Source of the DNA: Cupriavidus laharis
GTDB lineage: Bacteria; Pseudomonadota; Gammaproteobacteria; Burkholderiales; Burkholderiaceae
DNA: 64,000 nucleotides
Assembly (NCBI RefSeq): GCF_914271435.1
Contig: NZ_CAJZAI010000007.1
Coordinates: 62,001-126,000 of the forward strand
Reading direction: 5' to 3'
Shown: one piece after another, positions 31,137 to 40,958 of the stretch
How positions within the stretch are numbered: position 1 is the first letter of the stretch
Layout of the letters: each line of letters starts with the position of its first letter
Notes under the pieces: generated by a model
The model's input: only the letters and a program-made list of their open reading frames with translations
What the model was told of the DNA's origin: nothing
Database searches by the model: none
Translations under genes and position numbers: made by a program

Positions 31137-32723
31137 ATGAACTTCGACGTCGCCATCGTAGGCAGCGGGCTGGCCGGTCTCACGGTCGCGCTGCAACTGG
31201 CCGACACCCACCGGGTTGTCATCCTCAGCAAGCGTGCCATGACACAAGGCGCAAGCGATTGGGCACAGGGCGGCATTGCCGCCGTGCTTGATTCGGGCGA
31301 CAGCCATGACGAGCACACCCAGGACACGCTCGTGGCCGGTGCGGGCCTGTGCGATGAAGAGGCAACGCGCTTCATCGTCGAGCATGGGCGAGAGGCCATC
31401 CAGTGGCTGATCGACCGCGGCGTGCCGTTCACCAGGGACGAACAGGCCGAACTCGGCTATCACCTGACCCGCGAGGGCGGGCACAGCCGGCGCCGCATCA
31501 TCCATGCCGCGGATGCGACCGGCCATGCCGTGGTCAGCACGCTGTCGGAGCAGGCCCGCCAGCATCCGAACATCACGATCCTCGAAGACCAGTTCGCGAT
31601 CGACCTGATCACATCGCGCAAGCTCGGGCTGCCGGGAAACCGCTGCTATGGCTTGTACGTGCTCGACGACCGCACCGAAGAGGTGCGCACCATCACCGCG
31701 ACGCACACGGTGCTGGCCGCCGGCGGGGCCGGCAAGGTCTATCTGTACACCACCAACCCCGACACGGCCACCGGCGACGGCATTGCCATGGCGTGGCGCG
31801 CCGGCTGCCGGGTGTCGAACATGGAATTCATCCAGTTCCACCCGACCTGCCTGTACCACCCGTATGCCAAGTCCTTCCTGATTTCGGAAGCCGTGCGCGG
31901 CGAAGGCGGGCTGCTGAAGCTGCCGGACGGCACCCGCTTCATGCCCGACCACGACGAACGCGCCGAACTGGCGCCACGCGACGTGGTGGCCCGGGCGATC
32001 GACTTCGAAATGAAGAAGCGCGGGCTGGATTGCGTGTACCTGGACATCACGCACCAGCCTGAGGCCTTCCTCAAGGAGCATTTCCCTACTATCCACGCGC
32101 GCTGCCTGGAACTGGGCATCGACATCGCGCGCGAGCCGATCCCCGTGGTACCGGCCGCGCACTACACGTGTGGCGGCGTGGTGACCGATACCGCGGGCCG
32201 CACCGATATCGGCAACCTCTACGCCGTGGGCGAAACCGCCTGCACAGGCCTGCACGGCGCCAACCGGCTGGCATCGAATTCCCTGCTCGAGTGCATGGTG
32301 ATCGGCCGTGCTGCCGCCAACGACATTGCATGCCAGGACAAGGCCGGATTGCCGGACATCACGCTGCCTGCCTGGGATGAGAGCCGCGTCTCCGACGCCG
32401 ACGAGGAAGTCGTGGTCTCCCATAACTGGGATGAACTGCGCCGCATGATGTGGAATTACGTCGGGATCGTGCGCACCAGCAAGCGGCTGGAACGCGCGCA
32501 GCACCGCATCAGCCTGCTGCGCGAGGAAATCGCCGAGTACTACGCCAATTTCCGCGTCACGCGCGATCTGCTGGAACTGCGCAACCTCGTGGAGGTCGCC
32601 TCGCTGATCGTCGACAGCGCCTATTCGCGCCACGAAAGCCGCGGGCTCCACTTCAGCCGCGACTACCCGGATACCCTGCCCAAGGCGCTGCCGACCGTGA
32701 TGCAGCCCGCGCGCAAGCGGTAA
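31137..32723 (+). CDS. nadB: L-aspartate oxidase
   Basis: A 528-residue FAD flavoprotein oxidising L-aspartate to iminoaspartate for quinolinate synthesis. The dinucleotide site VGSGLAG is at 8-14, [13 protein letters not shown] lies at about 38-50 and [13 protein letters not shown]-equivalent [16 protein letters not shown] near 375. The ATG at 31137 starts the flavin-binding strand directly. Its partners nadA and nadC are convergent on the other strand, ending at the shared terminator. Confidence 0.96.
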   Translation: MNFDVAIVGSGLAGLTVALQLADTHRVVILSKRAMTQGASDWAQGGIAAVLDSGDSHDEHTQDTLVAGAGLCDEEATRFIVEHGREAIQWLIDRGVPFTRDEQAELGYHLTREGGHSRRRIIHAADATGHAVVSTLSEQARQHPNITILEDQFAIDLITSRKLGLPGNRCYGLYVLDDRTEEVRTITATHTVLAAGGAGKVYLYTTNPDTATGDGIAMAWRAGCRVSNMEFIQFHPTCLYHPYAKSFLISEAVRGEGGLLKLPDGTRFMPDHDERAELAPRDVVARAIDFEMKKRGLDCVYLDITHQPEAFLKEHFPTIHARCLELGIDIAREPIPVVPAAHYTCGGVVTDTAGRTDIGNLYAVGETACTGLHGANRLASNSLLECMVIGRAAANDIACQDKAGLPDITLPAWDESRVSDADEEVVVSHNWDELRRMMWNYVGIVRTSKRLERAQHRISLLREEIAEYYANFRVTRDLLELRNLVEVASLIVDSAYSRHESRGLHFSRDYPDTLPKALPTVMQPARKR

Positions 32724-32749
32724 CGGGGGAATTCTGCAGGCATCCAAAG

Positions 32750-32784
32750 CAAACGGCCCGCGCGATGCGGGCCGTTTGTGTTTT
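32750..32784. terminator. bidirectional terminator between nadB and nadC
   Basis: A perfect 12-bp stem (CAAACGGCCCGC/GCGGGCCGTTTG) with a 5-nt loop is followed by TGTTTTC on the plus strand and preceded by A-rich sequence that gives a T-containing tail on the minus strand. It can end nadB and the convergent nadA-nadC transcript. Confidence 0.9.
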
Positions 32785-32798
32785 CACGCTGGCAATGG

Positions 32799-33662
32799 TT
32801 AGCCGATGATCCGCAGCGAATAATCGGTGGCGCGCACGTCCTTGGTCAACGCCCCCACTGAGATGCGGTCCACGCCGGTCTCGGCAAAGGTGCGGATGGT
32901 CTCGGCATTGACGCCGCCCGATACCTCCAGCAGCGCGCGGCCGGCATTGGTGCGCACGGCGTCATGCATCATCGGCACGGTGAAGTTGTCGATCAGGACC
33001 GATGTCGCACCGGCCGCCAGCGCCTCTTCCAGCTCGGCCAGCGACTCCACCTCGATCTGGATCGGCGCATCGGCGCCGAGTGCCAGCGCGGCTTGCATCG
33101 CGGCCGTGATGCTGCCTGCCGCTGCGATATGGTTTTCCTTGATCAGGATGCCGTCGTAGAGCGCCAGCCGCTGGTTCTCGCCGCCACCTACCCTGACCGC
33201 GTACTTCTGCGCCAGCCGCAGGCCGGGCAGCGTCTTGCGGGTATCCAGCACGCGCGCACGCGTGCCGGCGATCAGGTCGGCATAGCGGCGCGTCGCCGTC
33301 GCCACGCCAGACAGCAGTTGCAGGAAATTCAGCGCCGGACGCTCCGCGGTCAGCAATGCGCGCGCCGGCCCGGTGATCTCACAGACGACCGAATCGGGCG
33401 CCATGCGGGCACCCTCTTCCTGCTTCCATGCCACCGCCAGCCGCTCGTCGACTGCCTTCATGCAGGCAGCGAACCACGGCTGACCGCACAGTACGGCCTG
33501 CTCGCGCACGATGACCCGCGCCAGCGCCGGCTTGTCCTCCGGCACCAGCAAGCCGGTCAGGTCGCCGCTGCCGACGTCCTCGGCAATCGCCGCCCTGACA
33601 TTGGCTTCCAGCGCCGCCTTCAGCGCCGGACCATAGCTATCGAAAACGGGGTTCACACTCAT
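32799..33662 (-). CDS. nadC: nicotinate-nucleotide pyrophosphorylase (quinolinate phosphoribosyltransferase)
   Basis: A 287-residue enzyme combining quinolinate and PRPP to give nicotinate mononucleotide. [20 protein letters not shown] and [13 protein letters not shown] are family signatures; the C-terminal [20 protein letters not shown] forms the phosphate-binding barrel end. Its start overlaps the nadA stop (ATGA), so the two are translationally coupled. Confidence 0.96.
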   Translation of the reverse strand: MSVNPVFDSYGPALKAALEANVRAAIAEDVGSGDLTGLLVPEDKPALARVIVREQAVLCGQPWFAACMKAVDERLAVAWKQEEGARMAPDSVVCEITGPARALLTAERPALNFLQLLSGVATATRRYADLIAGTRARVLDTRKTLPGLRLAQKYAVRVGGGENQRLALYDGILIKENHIAAAGSITAAMQAALALGADAPIQIEVESLAELEEALAAGATSVLIDNFTVPMMHDAVRTNAGRALLEVSGGVNAETIRTFAETGVDRISVGALTKDVRATDYSLRIIG

Positions 33663-34813
33663 GCCGGACCGATTCCCTGGAACAAGGCCTGTTCTTTCGC
33701 CAGATCAGCCGCGGGGCGGACATTGGCCTTCTGCTGCGCGGCGAAGTCGAGCATGCGGTTGATGCAGGTCACTGCCTGGCGGCCGGTGGCCGGATCCACG
33801 TGGATCTCGTTGCGGCCGGTTTCCAGCACTTCGGCCAGGTTCGACAGCGCGTTCATCGCCATCCATGGGCAGTGCGCGCAGCTCTTGCAGGTGGCGCTGT
33901 TGCCGGCGGTCGGGGCTTCAATGAAGTGCTTGCCCGGCGCCGCCATCCGCATCTTGTGCAGGATGCCGTTGTCGGTGGCGACGATGAATTCGGTTGCTTC
34001 CAGCTTCTGCGCGGCCTCGATCAGTTGCGAGGTCGAGCCGACCACATCGGCTTGCGCCACCACGTTTTCCGGCGATTCCGGGTGCACCAGGATCTTGGCC
34101 TTGGGGAATTCACGGCGCAGCAGGTCCAGCTCGATGCCCTTGAACTCGTCGTGCACCAGGCATGAACCCTGCCACAGCAGCATGTCGGCGCCGGTCTGCT
34201 TCTGGATATAGCTGCCGAGGTGCTTGTCCGGCGCCCACAGGATCTTCTTTCCCTGCTTGTGCAGGTGCTCGACGATCTTCAGGCCGATGCTGGAGGTCAC
34301 CATCCAGTCCGCGCGCGCCTTCACGGCGGCGCTGGTATTGGCATAGACCACCACGGTGCGGTCCGGGTGCGCATCGCAGAAAGCGGTGAACTCGTCGGCC
34401 GGGCAACCCAGGTCAAGCGAGCAAGTCGCATCCAGGTCCGGCATCAGCACGGTCTTCTCCGGGCTGAGGATCTTGGCCGTCTCGCCCATGAAGCGCACGC
34501 CCGCCACTACCAGGGTCCTGGCCTCGTGGTCGCGGCCGAAGCGGGCCATTTCGAGGGAGTCAGAGACGCAGCCGCCGGTTTCCTCGGCCAGGTCCTGCAG
34601 GTCGGCGTCAACGTAATAGTGCGCCACCAGCACCGCGTTGCGTTCCTTCAGCAAGCGGCGGATACGCGCCTTCAGCGATTGCCGCTCGTCGGGCGACAAC
34701 ACCGGCGGCACCTTGGCCCAGGCATGGGCCACACAGCTGCCGCCAGTGACGTTTTCGGCATCCGCCAGGTTCGGCTTCTCGAACTCGACGGTCTTGATCG
34801 ATTGTGGGGTCAT
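33659..34813 (-). CDS. nadA: quinolinate synthase A
   Basis: A 384-residue 4Fe-4S enzyme condensing iminoaspartate with dihydroxyacetone phosphate. [19 protein letters not shown] near residue 60 and the cysteines in [11 protein letters not shown] and [10 protein letters not shown] match the long (E. coli-type) NadA. First gene of nadA-nadC. Confidence 0.96.
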   Translation of the reverse strand: MTPQSIKTVEFEKPNLADAENVTGGSCVAHAWAKVPPVLSPDERQSLKARIRRLLKERNAVLVAHYYVDADLQDLAEETGGCVSDSLEMARFGRDHEARTLVVAGVRFMGETAKILSPEKTVLMPDLDATCSLDLGCPADEFTAFCDAHPDRTVVVYANTSAAVKARADWMVTSSIGLKIVEHLHKQGKKILWAPDKHLGSYIQKQTGADMLLWQGSCLVHDEFKGIELDLLRREFPKAKILVHPESPENVVAQADVVGSTSQLIEAAQKLEATEFIVATDNGILHKMRMAAPGKHFIEAPTAGNSATCKSCAHCPWMAMNALSNLAEVLETGRNEIHVDPATGRQAVTCINRMLDFAAQQKANVRPAADLAKEQALFQGIGPA

Positions 34814-34880
34814 CTCCGGTACTCCTCTAGACCTCCGCCAACAAGGGTGCGGCCGGCCAGAACATGGGGGAGTTTATCTA

Positions 34881-34910
34881 AAACAAAAGCCCCGCCATGG
34901 GCGGGGCTTT
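34881..34910 (-). terminator. intrinsic terminator of the desaturase gene
   Basis: GCCCCGCC-ATG-GGCGGGGC flanked by AAA/TTT gives, on the minus strand, an 11-bp stem followed by TTTTGTTTT. It starts 30 nt after the desaturase stop and also separates it from nadA. Confidence 0.9.
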
Positions 34911-34939
34911 GTCAAACCATACGGCGCGGCCGAATTGTA

Positions 34940-36130
34940 TCAGGCGTAGCGGCGCAGGCGCAGCGAGAAATCTTGCAGCGCCTGGATACCGCTGGCCTCG
35001 GCACGATGGCACCAGGCCTGCAGCTGCTGCAGCAACTGCTCGCGCGTCAGGTTCGAACGGCCCCAGATGGCGGCCAGTTCACGTCGCATCTCCACGAAGG
35101 TCTGCAGCGACTTGCTCTGCTCGACGATGCTGGCGAGTTGCTGGCGCTGCGGCGCGGCCAGCTTGGCCTCGTCGCGATGGAACCACTTCCGGGCCGGCTT
35201 GAGATTGCGGTAATCGGCAACACGGCCTTCCTTGAGCTGCTCCAGTTCTTGGCGGAACGCGCTCTTCACGGCCTTGGCGTAGCGCGCCATCACGTCATAG
35301 CGATTGGCGATGATGGCTTCCAGCGTGTTGTCGTCGACGGGACGCGCTTCGACGAGTCGAGCCTTGGGCGGCGTTTTCTTCACCTTGGCCAGGCCGACGG
35401 CCTGCATGGCGCGGATATAACCCCAACCCACATCGAACTCGTACCATTTGATCGAGAACTTGGCCGAAGTCGGGTAGGTGTGGTGGTTGTTGTGCAGCTC
35501 TTCACCACCAATGATCAAGCCCCACGGCGAGACATTGGTCGAAGCGTCTTCGCAATCGTAGTTGCGATAGCCCCACCAGTGGCCCAGGCCATTGATGATG
35601 CCGGCGGCGTGAATCGGGATCCACAGCATCTGCACAGCCCACACCGTCATGCCGATCACGCCGAACAGGGCCAGGTCGATGATCAGCATCAGCCCGACGC
35701 CCTGCCAGCCGAAGCGCGAGTACACATTGCGCTCGATCCAGTCGTTGGGGCAGCCATGGCCGAACTTGGCAATGGTTTCCTTGTTCTTGGCTTCAGCGCG
35801 ATACAGCTCCGCGCCTTCCAGCAGCACCTTGCGGATGCCGCGGGTCTGCGGGCTGTGCGGATCGTCCTCGGTCTCGCACTTGGCGTGGTGCTTGCGGTGG
35901 ATGGCAGTCCACTCGCGGGTGACCATGCCCGTGGTCAGCCACAGCCAGAAGCGGAAAAAATGCTGGGCAATCGGGTGCAGGTCGAGCGATCGGTGCGCCA
36001 TGCAGCGATGCAGGAAGATGGTGACCCCCGCGATGGTGATATGCGTCATCACCAGCGTGTAGATCACGATCTCCCACCAGGACCAGTTGGCAAGGCCATT
36101 AGCGGCCCAGTCAAGAATAGTGTCGAACAA
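34940..36130 (-). CDS. membrane fatty acid desaturase (acyl-lipid/acyl-CoA delta-9 type)
   Basis: A 396-residue integral membrane di-iron desaturase. The three histidine boxes are visible: HRCMAH at 41-46, HRKHH at 78-82 and HNNHH at 213-217. Hydrophobic segments flank them, and a charged C-terminal region of about 150 residues follows. The start is a TTG at 36130 (read as Met-Phe-Asp-Thr-Ile-Leu) with GGAG about 9 nt upstream; there is no ATG nearby in frame. The likely role is inserting a double bond into membrane acyl chains, for fluidity control. The regiospecificity is inferred. Confidence 0.88.
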   Translation of the reverse strand: MFDTILDWAANGLANWSWWEIVIYTLVMTHITIAGVTIFLHRCMAHRSLDLHPIAQHFFRFWLWLTTGMVTREWTAIHRKHHAKCETEDDPHSPQTRGIRKVLLEGAELYRAEAKNKETIAKFGHGCPNDWIERNVYSRFGWQGVGLMLIIDLALFGVIGMTVWAVQMLWIPIHAAGIINGLGHWWGYRNYDCEDASTNVSPWGLIIGGEELHNNHHTYPTSAKFSIKWYEFDVGWGYIRAMQAVGLAKVKKTPPKARLVEARPVDDNTLEAIIANRYDVMARYAKAVKSAFRQELEQLKEGRVADYRNLKPARKWFHRDEAKLAAPQRQQLASIVEQSKSLQTFVEMRRELAAIWGRSNLTREQLLQQLQAWCHRAEASGIQALQDFSLRLRRYA

Positions 36131-36242
36131 ACTCTGTTCTCCGTCGGTTAAACAGGGGCTTTCCCTTGCGGCTGCCCCGGCGCCGTGCACAACGCGCAGA
36201 AAAAGGACTGCAAATCTACTGATTGCGATATGGTCTGGCGTC

Positions 36243-36281
36243 CGCCACGGACCCGCCAGCCGGTGGCGGGAACCCGTGGCG
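36243..36281. other. two-tier hairpin upstream of the desaturase
   Basis: An outer stem CGCCACGG/CCGTGGCG encloses an inner stem CCCGCCA/TGGCGGG with a 5-nt loop. It lies about 115 nt upstream of the desaturase TTG, possibly in its mRNA leader or promoter. No T-run. The rest of 36131-36492 contains no gene I can support. Confidence 0.45.
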
Positions 36282-36492
36282 CGCAGTTCCGGCGCCGGCC
36301 ATGGCAGGCGGGACAGGCACGAGCCGCTGCAATCTGGCGGCTGTCTGATGTAGGGGCGGGATGCTCGCAACCCGCGACAACCCGGCATTCTACCGGATCG
36401 CGCAAGCCTGAGTCATACGCTTTTTCCCGGAGTTTGACGAGGGGCCACACATTTTGTTCCCTTGTGCAGTCTTCGCCTGTTCCCTCAGGCAG

Positions 36493-37869
36493 TCATGCCG
36501 ATGTCACCACTTTTTCAGGTGGCACGGAAGCAACATCGAGTTGCGGCGACTGCCCCGACGTACCGAGCACACGGACTTCCCGCTGCGGATAGGGGATGGA
36601 AATGCCATGCTCGCGCAGCGTGCGCCAGATCGCGCGGTTCATGGCCGACTGCACGCCAAGCTTGCCGTTCTGCGGATCGGCAATATAGACCGCCACCTCA
36701 TATTCGATGCCGCTGTCGGCAAACATGACCAGGAATGCGGCTGGCGCCGGGTTCTCCAGCACCCGCGGCAGTTCACGCACGCATTCCGTGAGCAACAGGA
36801 TCACGGTCTCGGGATCAGCGCCATAGTCGGCCTGCACGCGCGTTGCGACGCGGACATTGGTGTTCGAAAACGAGTGATTCTGCACCGATTGCGCAACCAA
36901 CTGCTCGTTCGGCACCAGGGTCTCGCCATCGCCATTGCGTACCACGGTATAGCGCGTGCGGATCTGCGAAACGATGCCGGTGTACTTGTCCACCGTGATC
37001 TGGTCGCCGAGCTTGACTGAGCGATCGAGCAGGATGATGAACCCCGAAATGTAGTTGCTGGCAATCTTCTGCAGGCCAAGACCCAGGCCAACGCCCAGCG
37101 CACCCCCGAACACGGACAGTACTGTCAGGTCGATGCCCACGAGCGACAGGCTCAGCAGCAGCGACACAAGCAGCAGCAGCGCCTTCGAGATGCGGGTCAG
37201 TACGACCTTCAGGTTCACGTCGAGGCTGGCCGAGCGCATCAGGCGCTCTTCCAGCCAGGAACCGAACCACATCGCGACCAGCACGGTCAGCAGGATCCAC
37301 ACCACCGCCATCAGGATGTCGGCCAGGCTCACCTTCTGCTTGCCGAGCGAGAACCGCATGGTTTCCATCCATGCTGTCACGTCGAACAGCAGGCCCAGCA
37401 CATAAAGCGCCATGGCCACCCAGACCAGCGTGGTCAGCACTTTTTCCACCAGGAGCAGCATGCCATGCAGCTGGCCGCTGCCGGACAGCACCCGGCGCAG
37501 GATGTAAAAGGTGAAGTAAAGCGAGGTAATACCGAACAGCGGCACCAGCGCCAGGCGCAGCACGCTGATTGCCATTACCGGCTCCAGCGCGAAGCGGGCC
37601 GTCATCACCAGCAGCCAGCCGAACAGCGGGAACATGGCCCGCTCCAGGCTGGCGGCGGCGAAACGCAACGAGAAGCTGGACGATGCGTAGCGATCCTCGA
37701 GCCGTTTGACGACCAAGCGCGCCAGCGGCCAGGCCGCCAGCAGGCAGCCGGCCAGCACGGCAAGCTGCCAGATGAAACCGGGCCCGCCCGCATCCCGGAT
37801 CAGGTCGTCGAGCATCTTGCCAAACGTCGCGTGGGAGGCCGTCAGGTCGGCCAATGGGTTTCCGCTCAT
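36493..37869 (-). CDS. MscS-family mechanosensitive ion channel
   Basis: A 458-residue inner-membrane protein with about five hydrophobic segments before the MscS core. The pore-lining helix (VFGGALGVGLGLGLQKIASN) is followed by the beta domain motif LDRSVKLGDQITVDKYTGIV and the alpha/beta cytoplasmic domain. Larger than E. coli MscS (286 residues) because of extra N-terminal helices. Such channels open under membrane tension to release solutes in osmotic downshock. Confidence 0.9.
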   Translation of the reverse strand: MSGNPLADLTASHATFGKMLDDLIRDAGGPGFIWQLAVLAGCLLAAWPLARLVVKRLEDRYASSSFSLRFAAASLERAMFPLFGWLLVMTARFALEPVMAISVLRLALVPLFGITSLYFTFYILRRVLSGSGQLHGMLLLVEKVLTTLVWVAMALYVLGLLFDVTAWMETMRFSLGKQKVSLADILMAVVWILLTVLVAMWFGSWLEERLMRSASLDVNLKVVLTRISKALLLLVSLLLSLSLVGIDLTVLSVFGGALGVGLGLGLQKIASNYISGFIILLDRSVKLGDQITVDKYTGIVSQIRTRYTVVRNGDGETLVPNEQLVAQSVQNHSFSNTNVRVATRVQADYGADPETVILLLTECVRELPRVLENPAPAAFLVMFADSGIEYEVAVYIADPQNGKLGVQSAMNRAIWRTLREHGISIPYPQREVRVLGTSGQSPQLDVASVPPEKVVTSA

Positions 37870-37941
37870 GGAGAATCTGCCTGGATACCCTGGAGCCGCA
37901 CCGGCAGCCACGCGGAAAGCGCGATTGCCGGCGGGAGGGGA

Positions 37942-39363
37942 TTACTGCGTACGCTCCAGCACCGCGGCAAAGAAGCCGTCAGTCTGGTGCTGATGAGGAT
38001 ACAGCGCGAACATGCCGCCTTCTGTCGGCAACGAAGGCACTTCGATCTTCTGCTCGGCCAGCACCTCTGCCGCCGGAACCAGGCGGAAATTCGGGTGGGA
38101 AGCAAGGAAATCGCGGACGATCGCCTCGTTTTCGGCCTCCAGCACGCTGCAGGTGGCGTAAACGACGCGCCCGCCGCCCTTGACCAGGCGTGCCGCCGCA
38201 TCGAGGATCGCGCTCTGCTTGGCGGTCAGTTCCAGCACCGATTCCGGGTTCTGGCGCCACTTCAGGTCAGGGTTGCGCCGCAGCGTCCCGAGGCCGCTGC
38301 AGGGCGCATCGACGAGCACACGGTCGATCTTGCCAGCCAGCCGCTTGATCTTGGCGTCACGCTCGGAATCGATCAGCACCGGGTGCACATTCGACAGCCC
38401 GCTGCGCGCCAGGCGCGGCTTGAGATTGGCGAGCCGCTTTTCCGACACGTCGAACGCATAGAGGCGGCCGGTCGAACGCATGGCCACGCCGAGCGCCAGC
38501 GTCTTGCCGCCGGCACCCGCGCAGAAATCGACCACCATCTCGCCGCGCTTGGGCGCCACCAGACTGCACAGCAACTGGCTGCCCTCGTCCTGAACCTCCA
38601 CCAGCCCATTCACGAACAGCGGCAGCTTGTTCAGCGCCGGCTTGCCGTGCATGCGGATACCAACGGGCGACATCGGCGTGGGCTCGGCACGCAGGCCCGC
38701 GGCCTCGAGTTCGGCCAATACCGCCTCTCTCGTGGTCTTGCCCAGGTTCACGCGCAGATCGAGCGGTGCTGGCCGCAGCCAGGCATCGCCAAGTGCGGAG
38801 GCGAAGGCTTCGCCGTGGTGCGCCACCAGGTCATCGAACAGCCATTCGGGCAAGTTGGCCCGCACGCGCGGCGACAGGCTGGCGCGCTCGATCGTGGTCA
38901 GGCGATCTAGCCATTCGGCCTCCTCGGGGTACAGGAAAGGCGTCAGCATATCGCGGCCGAGGGTCGCGGCGAGACCCAGCAGCGCCAGGCGGCGTGACGC
39001 CGAGCCGCTGCCGCTTTCGGCAAACTGGCCGAATTCCACGCGTCGGCGCAGTACCGCGTAGATTGCCTCGGCAATGATGCCGCGCTCGCGATGTCCGAGC
39101 TTGCTGTTCTCGCGGAAATAATGGCTCACCACGGCGTCGGCCGGTCGGGCAAACAACATGACTTTGCCGAGCAGCCGGTCGATATGCTGGATATGCGACG
39201 CGTGAAGCCCACCCGGCCCACGCACCTGCTGGCCATCCGCACCCGGGCCGCCATGCGCCGGGCGTGCCCCTGCCGGCTTGCGGATAGGACTCGACTTGCG
39301 GGTCCGCGAGGGTTGGCGGGAATCCTTGGACGCCGGACGCGCCCCTGCCTGATGACGACTCAT
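37942..39363 (-). CDS. RsmB/NOP-family RNA m5C methyltransferase
   Basis: A 473-residue SAM-dependent RNA cytosine-C5 methyltransferase. A basic, low-complexity N-terminus (residues 1-55) precedes a NusB-like/N1 region; the SAM site is VVDFCAGAGGKTLALG and the two catalytic cysteines lie in DAPCSGLGTLRRNPD and YATCSVLEAEN. 16S rRNA is the likely substrate, but whether it is the RsmB (C967) orthologue is uncertain. Its start overlaps the purN stop by ATGA. Confidence 0.88.
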   Translation of the reverse strand: MSRHQAGARPASKDSRQPSRTRKSSPIRKPAGARPAHGGPGADGQQVRGPGGLHASHIQHIDRLLGKVMLFARPADAVVSHYFRENSKLGHRERGIIAEAIYAVLRRRVEFGQFAESGSGSASRRLALLGLAATLGRDMLTPFLYPEEAEWLDRLTTIERASLSPRVRANLPEWLFDDLVAHHGEAFASALGDAWLRPAPLDLRVNLGKTTREAVLAELEAAGLRAEPTPMSPVGIRMHGKPALNKLPLFVNGLVEVQDEGSQLLCSLVAPKRGEMVVDFCAGAGGKTLALGVAMRSTGRLYAFDVSEKRLANLKPRLARSGLSNVHPVLIDSERDAKIKRLAGKIDRVLVDAPCSGLGTLRRNPDLKWRQNPESVLELTAKQSAILDAAARLVKGGGRVVYATCSVLEAENEAIVRDFLASHPNFRLVPAAEVLAEQKIEVPSLPTEGGMFALYPHQHQTDGFFAAVLERTQ

Positions 39364-40025
39364 GGCTTTGCTCCTACCGCCGGCACGCCGGCGGAGATGG
39401 CCATAAGCAGTTGCGGCTCGGCCGGATTGACGTGTACGACCCCGCTCTGCACCTGCAGGCGCCCTTCGACGAACCACTGCACGGCGCGGGGATAAATCAC
39501 ATGCTCGCAATCGAGCAGGCGTGCGGCAAGGCTCTCTGGCGTATCGACAGGCAATACATCGAGAGCCGCCTGAATCACAATGGGGCCGTGATCGAGTTCA
39601 GGCGTAACGAAATGCACGGTGGCACCATGCAGCTTCACGCCGGCGTCGAGCGCCTGCTTGTGGGTATTCAGACCTGGGAAGCACGGCAGCAAAGACGGAT
39701 GGATATTGAGCAACCGGCCGGCATAGCGGTCGACGAAACCCGTGGTCAGGATGCGCATGAAGCCGGCAAGCACGACCAGGTCCGGCTCGTAGCTATCGAT
39801 CGCCTCGGCCAGCGCCGCGTCGAAGCTGGTGCGATCGGGATACTGGCGGTGATCGACCACGCTGGTGGCAATACCGTGGGCCTGTGCGAATTGCAGTCCG
39901 GCGGCATCCGGCCGGTTCGAGATGACCGCGGCGATGCGCGCCGGCCAGCCGCCGGCCGCGCAGGCCTGGACGATGGCTTCCATATTGGAGCCCCGCCCTG
40001 AAATCAGGATGACGATTTTTTTCAT
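39360..40025 (-). CDS. purN: phosphoribosylglycinamide formyltransferase
   Basis: A 221-residue enzyme transferring a formyl group from 10-formyl-THF to GAR in purine synthesis. ISGRGSNMEAI near the N-terminus binds the phosphate; NIHPSLLPCFPGLN holds the catalytic Asn/His region and VTPELDHGPIVIQ the Asp. It overlaps the downstream methyltransferase, forming a two-gene operon. Confidence 0.95.
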   Translation of the reverse strand: MKKIVILISGRGSNMEAIVQACAAGGWPARIAAVISNRPDAAGLQFAQAHGIATSVVDHRQYPDRTSFDAALAEAIDSYEPDLVVLAGFMRILTTGFVDRYAGRLLNIHPSLLPCFPGLNTHKQALDAGVKLHGATVHFVTPELDHGPIVIQAALDVLPVDTPESLAARLLDCEHVIYPRAVQWFVEGRLQVQSGVVHVNPAEPQLLMAISAGVPAVGAKP

Positions 40026-40262
40026 CGCGCAATTCTACCAAGCGGAGACGCTAAACTTCGCCAAAGCTAATACATTAGGCACTTAATTCACGATAATCGG
40101 AGGCAGGACGTGCAACCGACATGCGACAGCCGGGCCGTAAACCCCCGTTTGATGGATTGTGACGCTTCGCACCCTCTGCTAGAGTGGGCCCTACGTCCAC
40201 GCTCCAGTTTTGTGCATGCTGGTGACAACAAGGGCGAAACGGGAAATTAGACGGGAATTAGC

Positions 40263-40922
40263 ATGTCGAACGCTGCACCGACGTTGTTGGTCGTCGATGA
40301 TCATCCTATGGCCTTGTCAGGCACTACCGCATTCCTGACGGAGGTGATGCCTGATGTTGCCGTCCATGCCGCCGGCAGCGCCAGGGAAGCGCTGACCAGC
40401 CTGCAGCAAGGCCTGCGCCCGGATATCGTGCTGCTCGACATCTGGCTGAACGATGGCACTGGCTTCGATGCCATGCAGACGTTCAAGACGGTCATCCCGG
40501 GCGCCCGCTTCATCTTCATGTCGGCCGAAGCCACGCCCGAAATCGTCGGGCGCGCCCGCGCCCTGTCGGCCTGCGGCTTCGTGGGCAAGCACCTGGACGC
40601 CCACGCATTTACCGCCGCCGTGCGCAGGGTACTGGCCGGCGATACCTCGTTTCCGACCGATGAAGCCCTCAGCGGGCGAGCCCAGTCATTCGGGCCGGCG
40701 CACGGCATCCCTGTCACGCCAGCGGAACTTGGCCTGACGCCGCGCCAGGGGTCCGTGCTCGCGCTGGTGCTCGAAGGCCTGCCCAACAAGGTCATTGCAC
40801 GCAGGCTCGGGCTGACCGAGAACACCGTGAAGGAACACGTCTCGGCTATCCTGCAGCGGCTCGGAGTCCGGACGCGCATGCAGGTCATGTCGCGCATGGA
40901 GCGCTTCCGCCTGCGCCAGTAA
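40263..40922 (+). CDS. NarL/FixJ-type response regulator
   Basis: A 219-residue two-component regulator. The receiver domain has the acidic pair Asp12-Asp13, phospho-acceptor Asp59 (IVLLDIWL) and Lys109 (GFVGKH). The C-terminal LuxR helix-turn-helix (LTPRQGSVLALVLEGLPNKV, then IARRLGLTENTVKEH) spans about 153-215. It is convergent with a hybrid kinase 36 nt away, the likely partner. The target genes are unknown. Confidence 0.92.
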   Translation: MSNAAPTLLVVDDHPMALSGTTAFLTEVMPDVAVHAAGSAREALTSLQQGLRPDIVLLDIWLNDGTGFDAMQTFKTVIPGARFIFMSAEATPEIVGRARALSACGFVGKHLDAHAFTAAVRRVLAGDTSFPTDEALSGRAQSFGPAHGIPVTPAELGLTPRQGSVLALVLEGLPNKVIARRLGLTENTVKEHVSAILQRLGVRTRMQVMSRMERFRLRQ

Positions 40923-40958
40923 GGCCACACCGCTGGCCACACCGGCCAAGCTGCTCCG

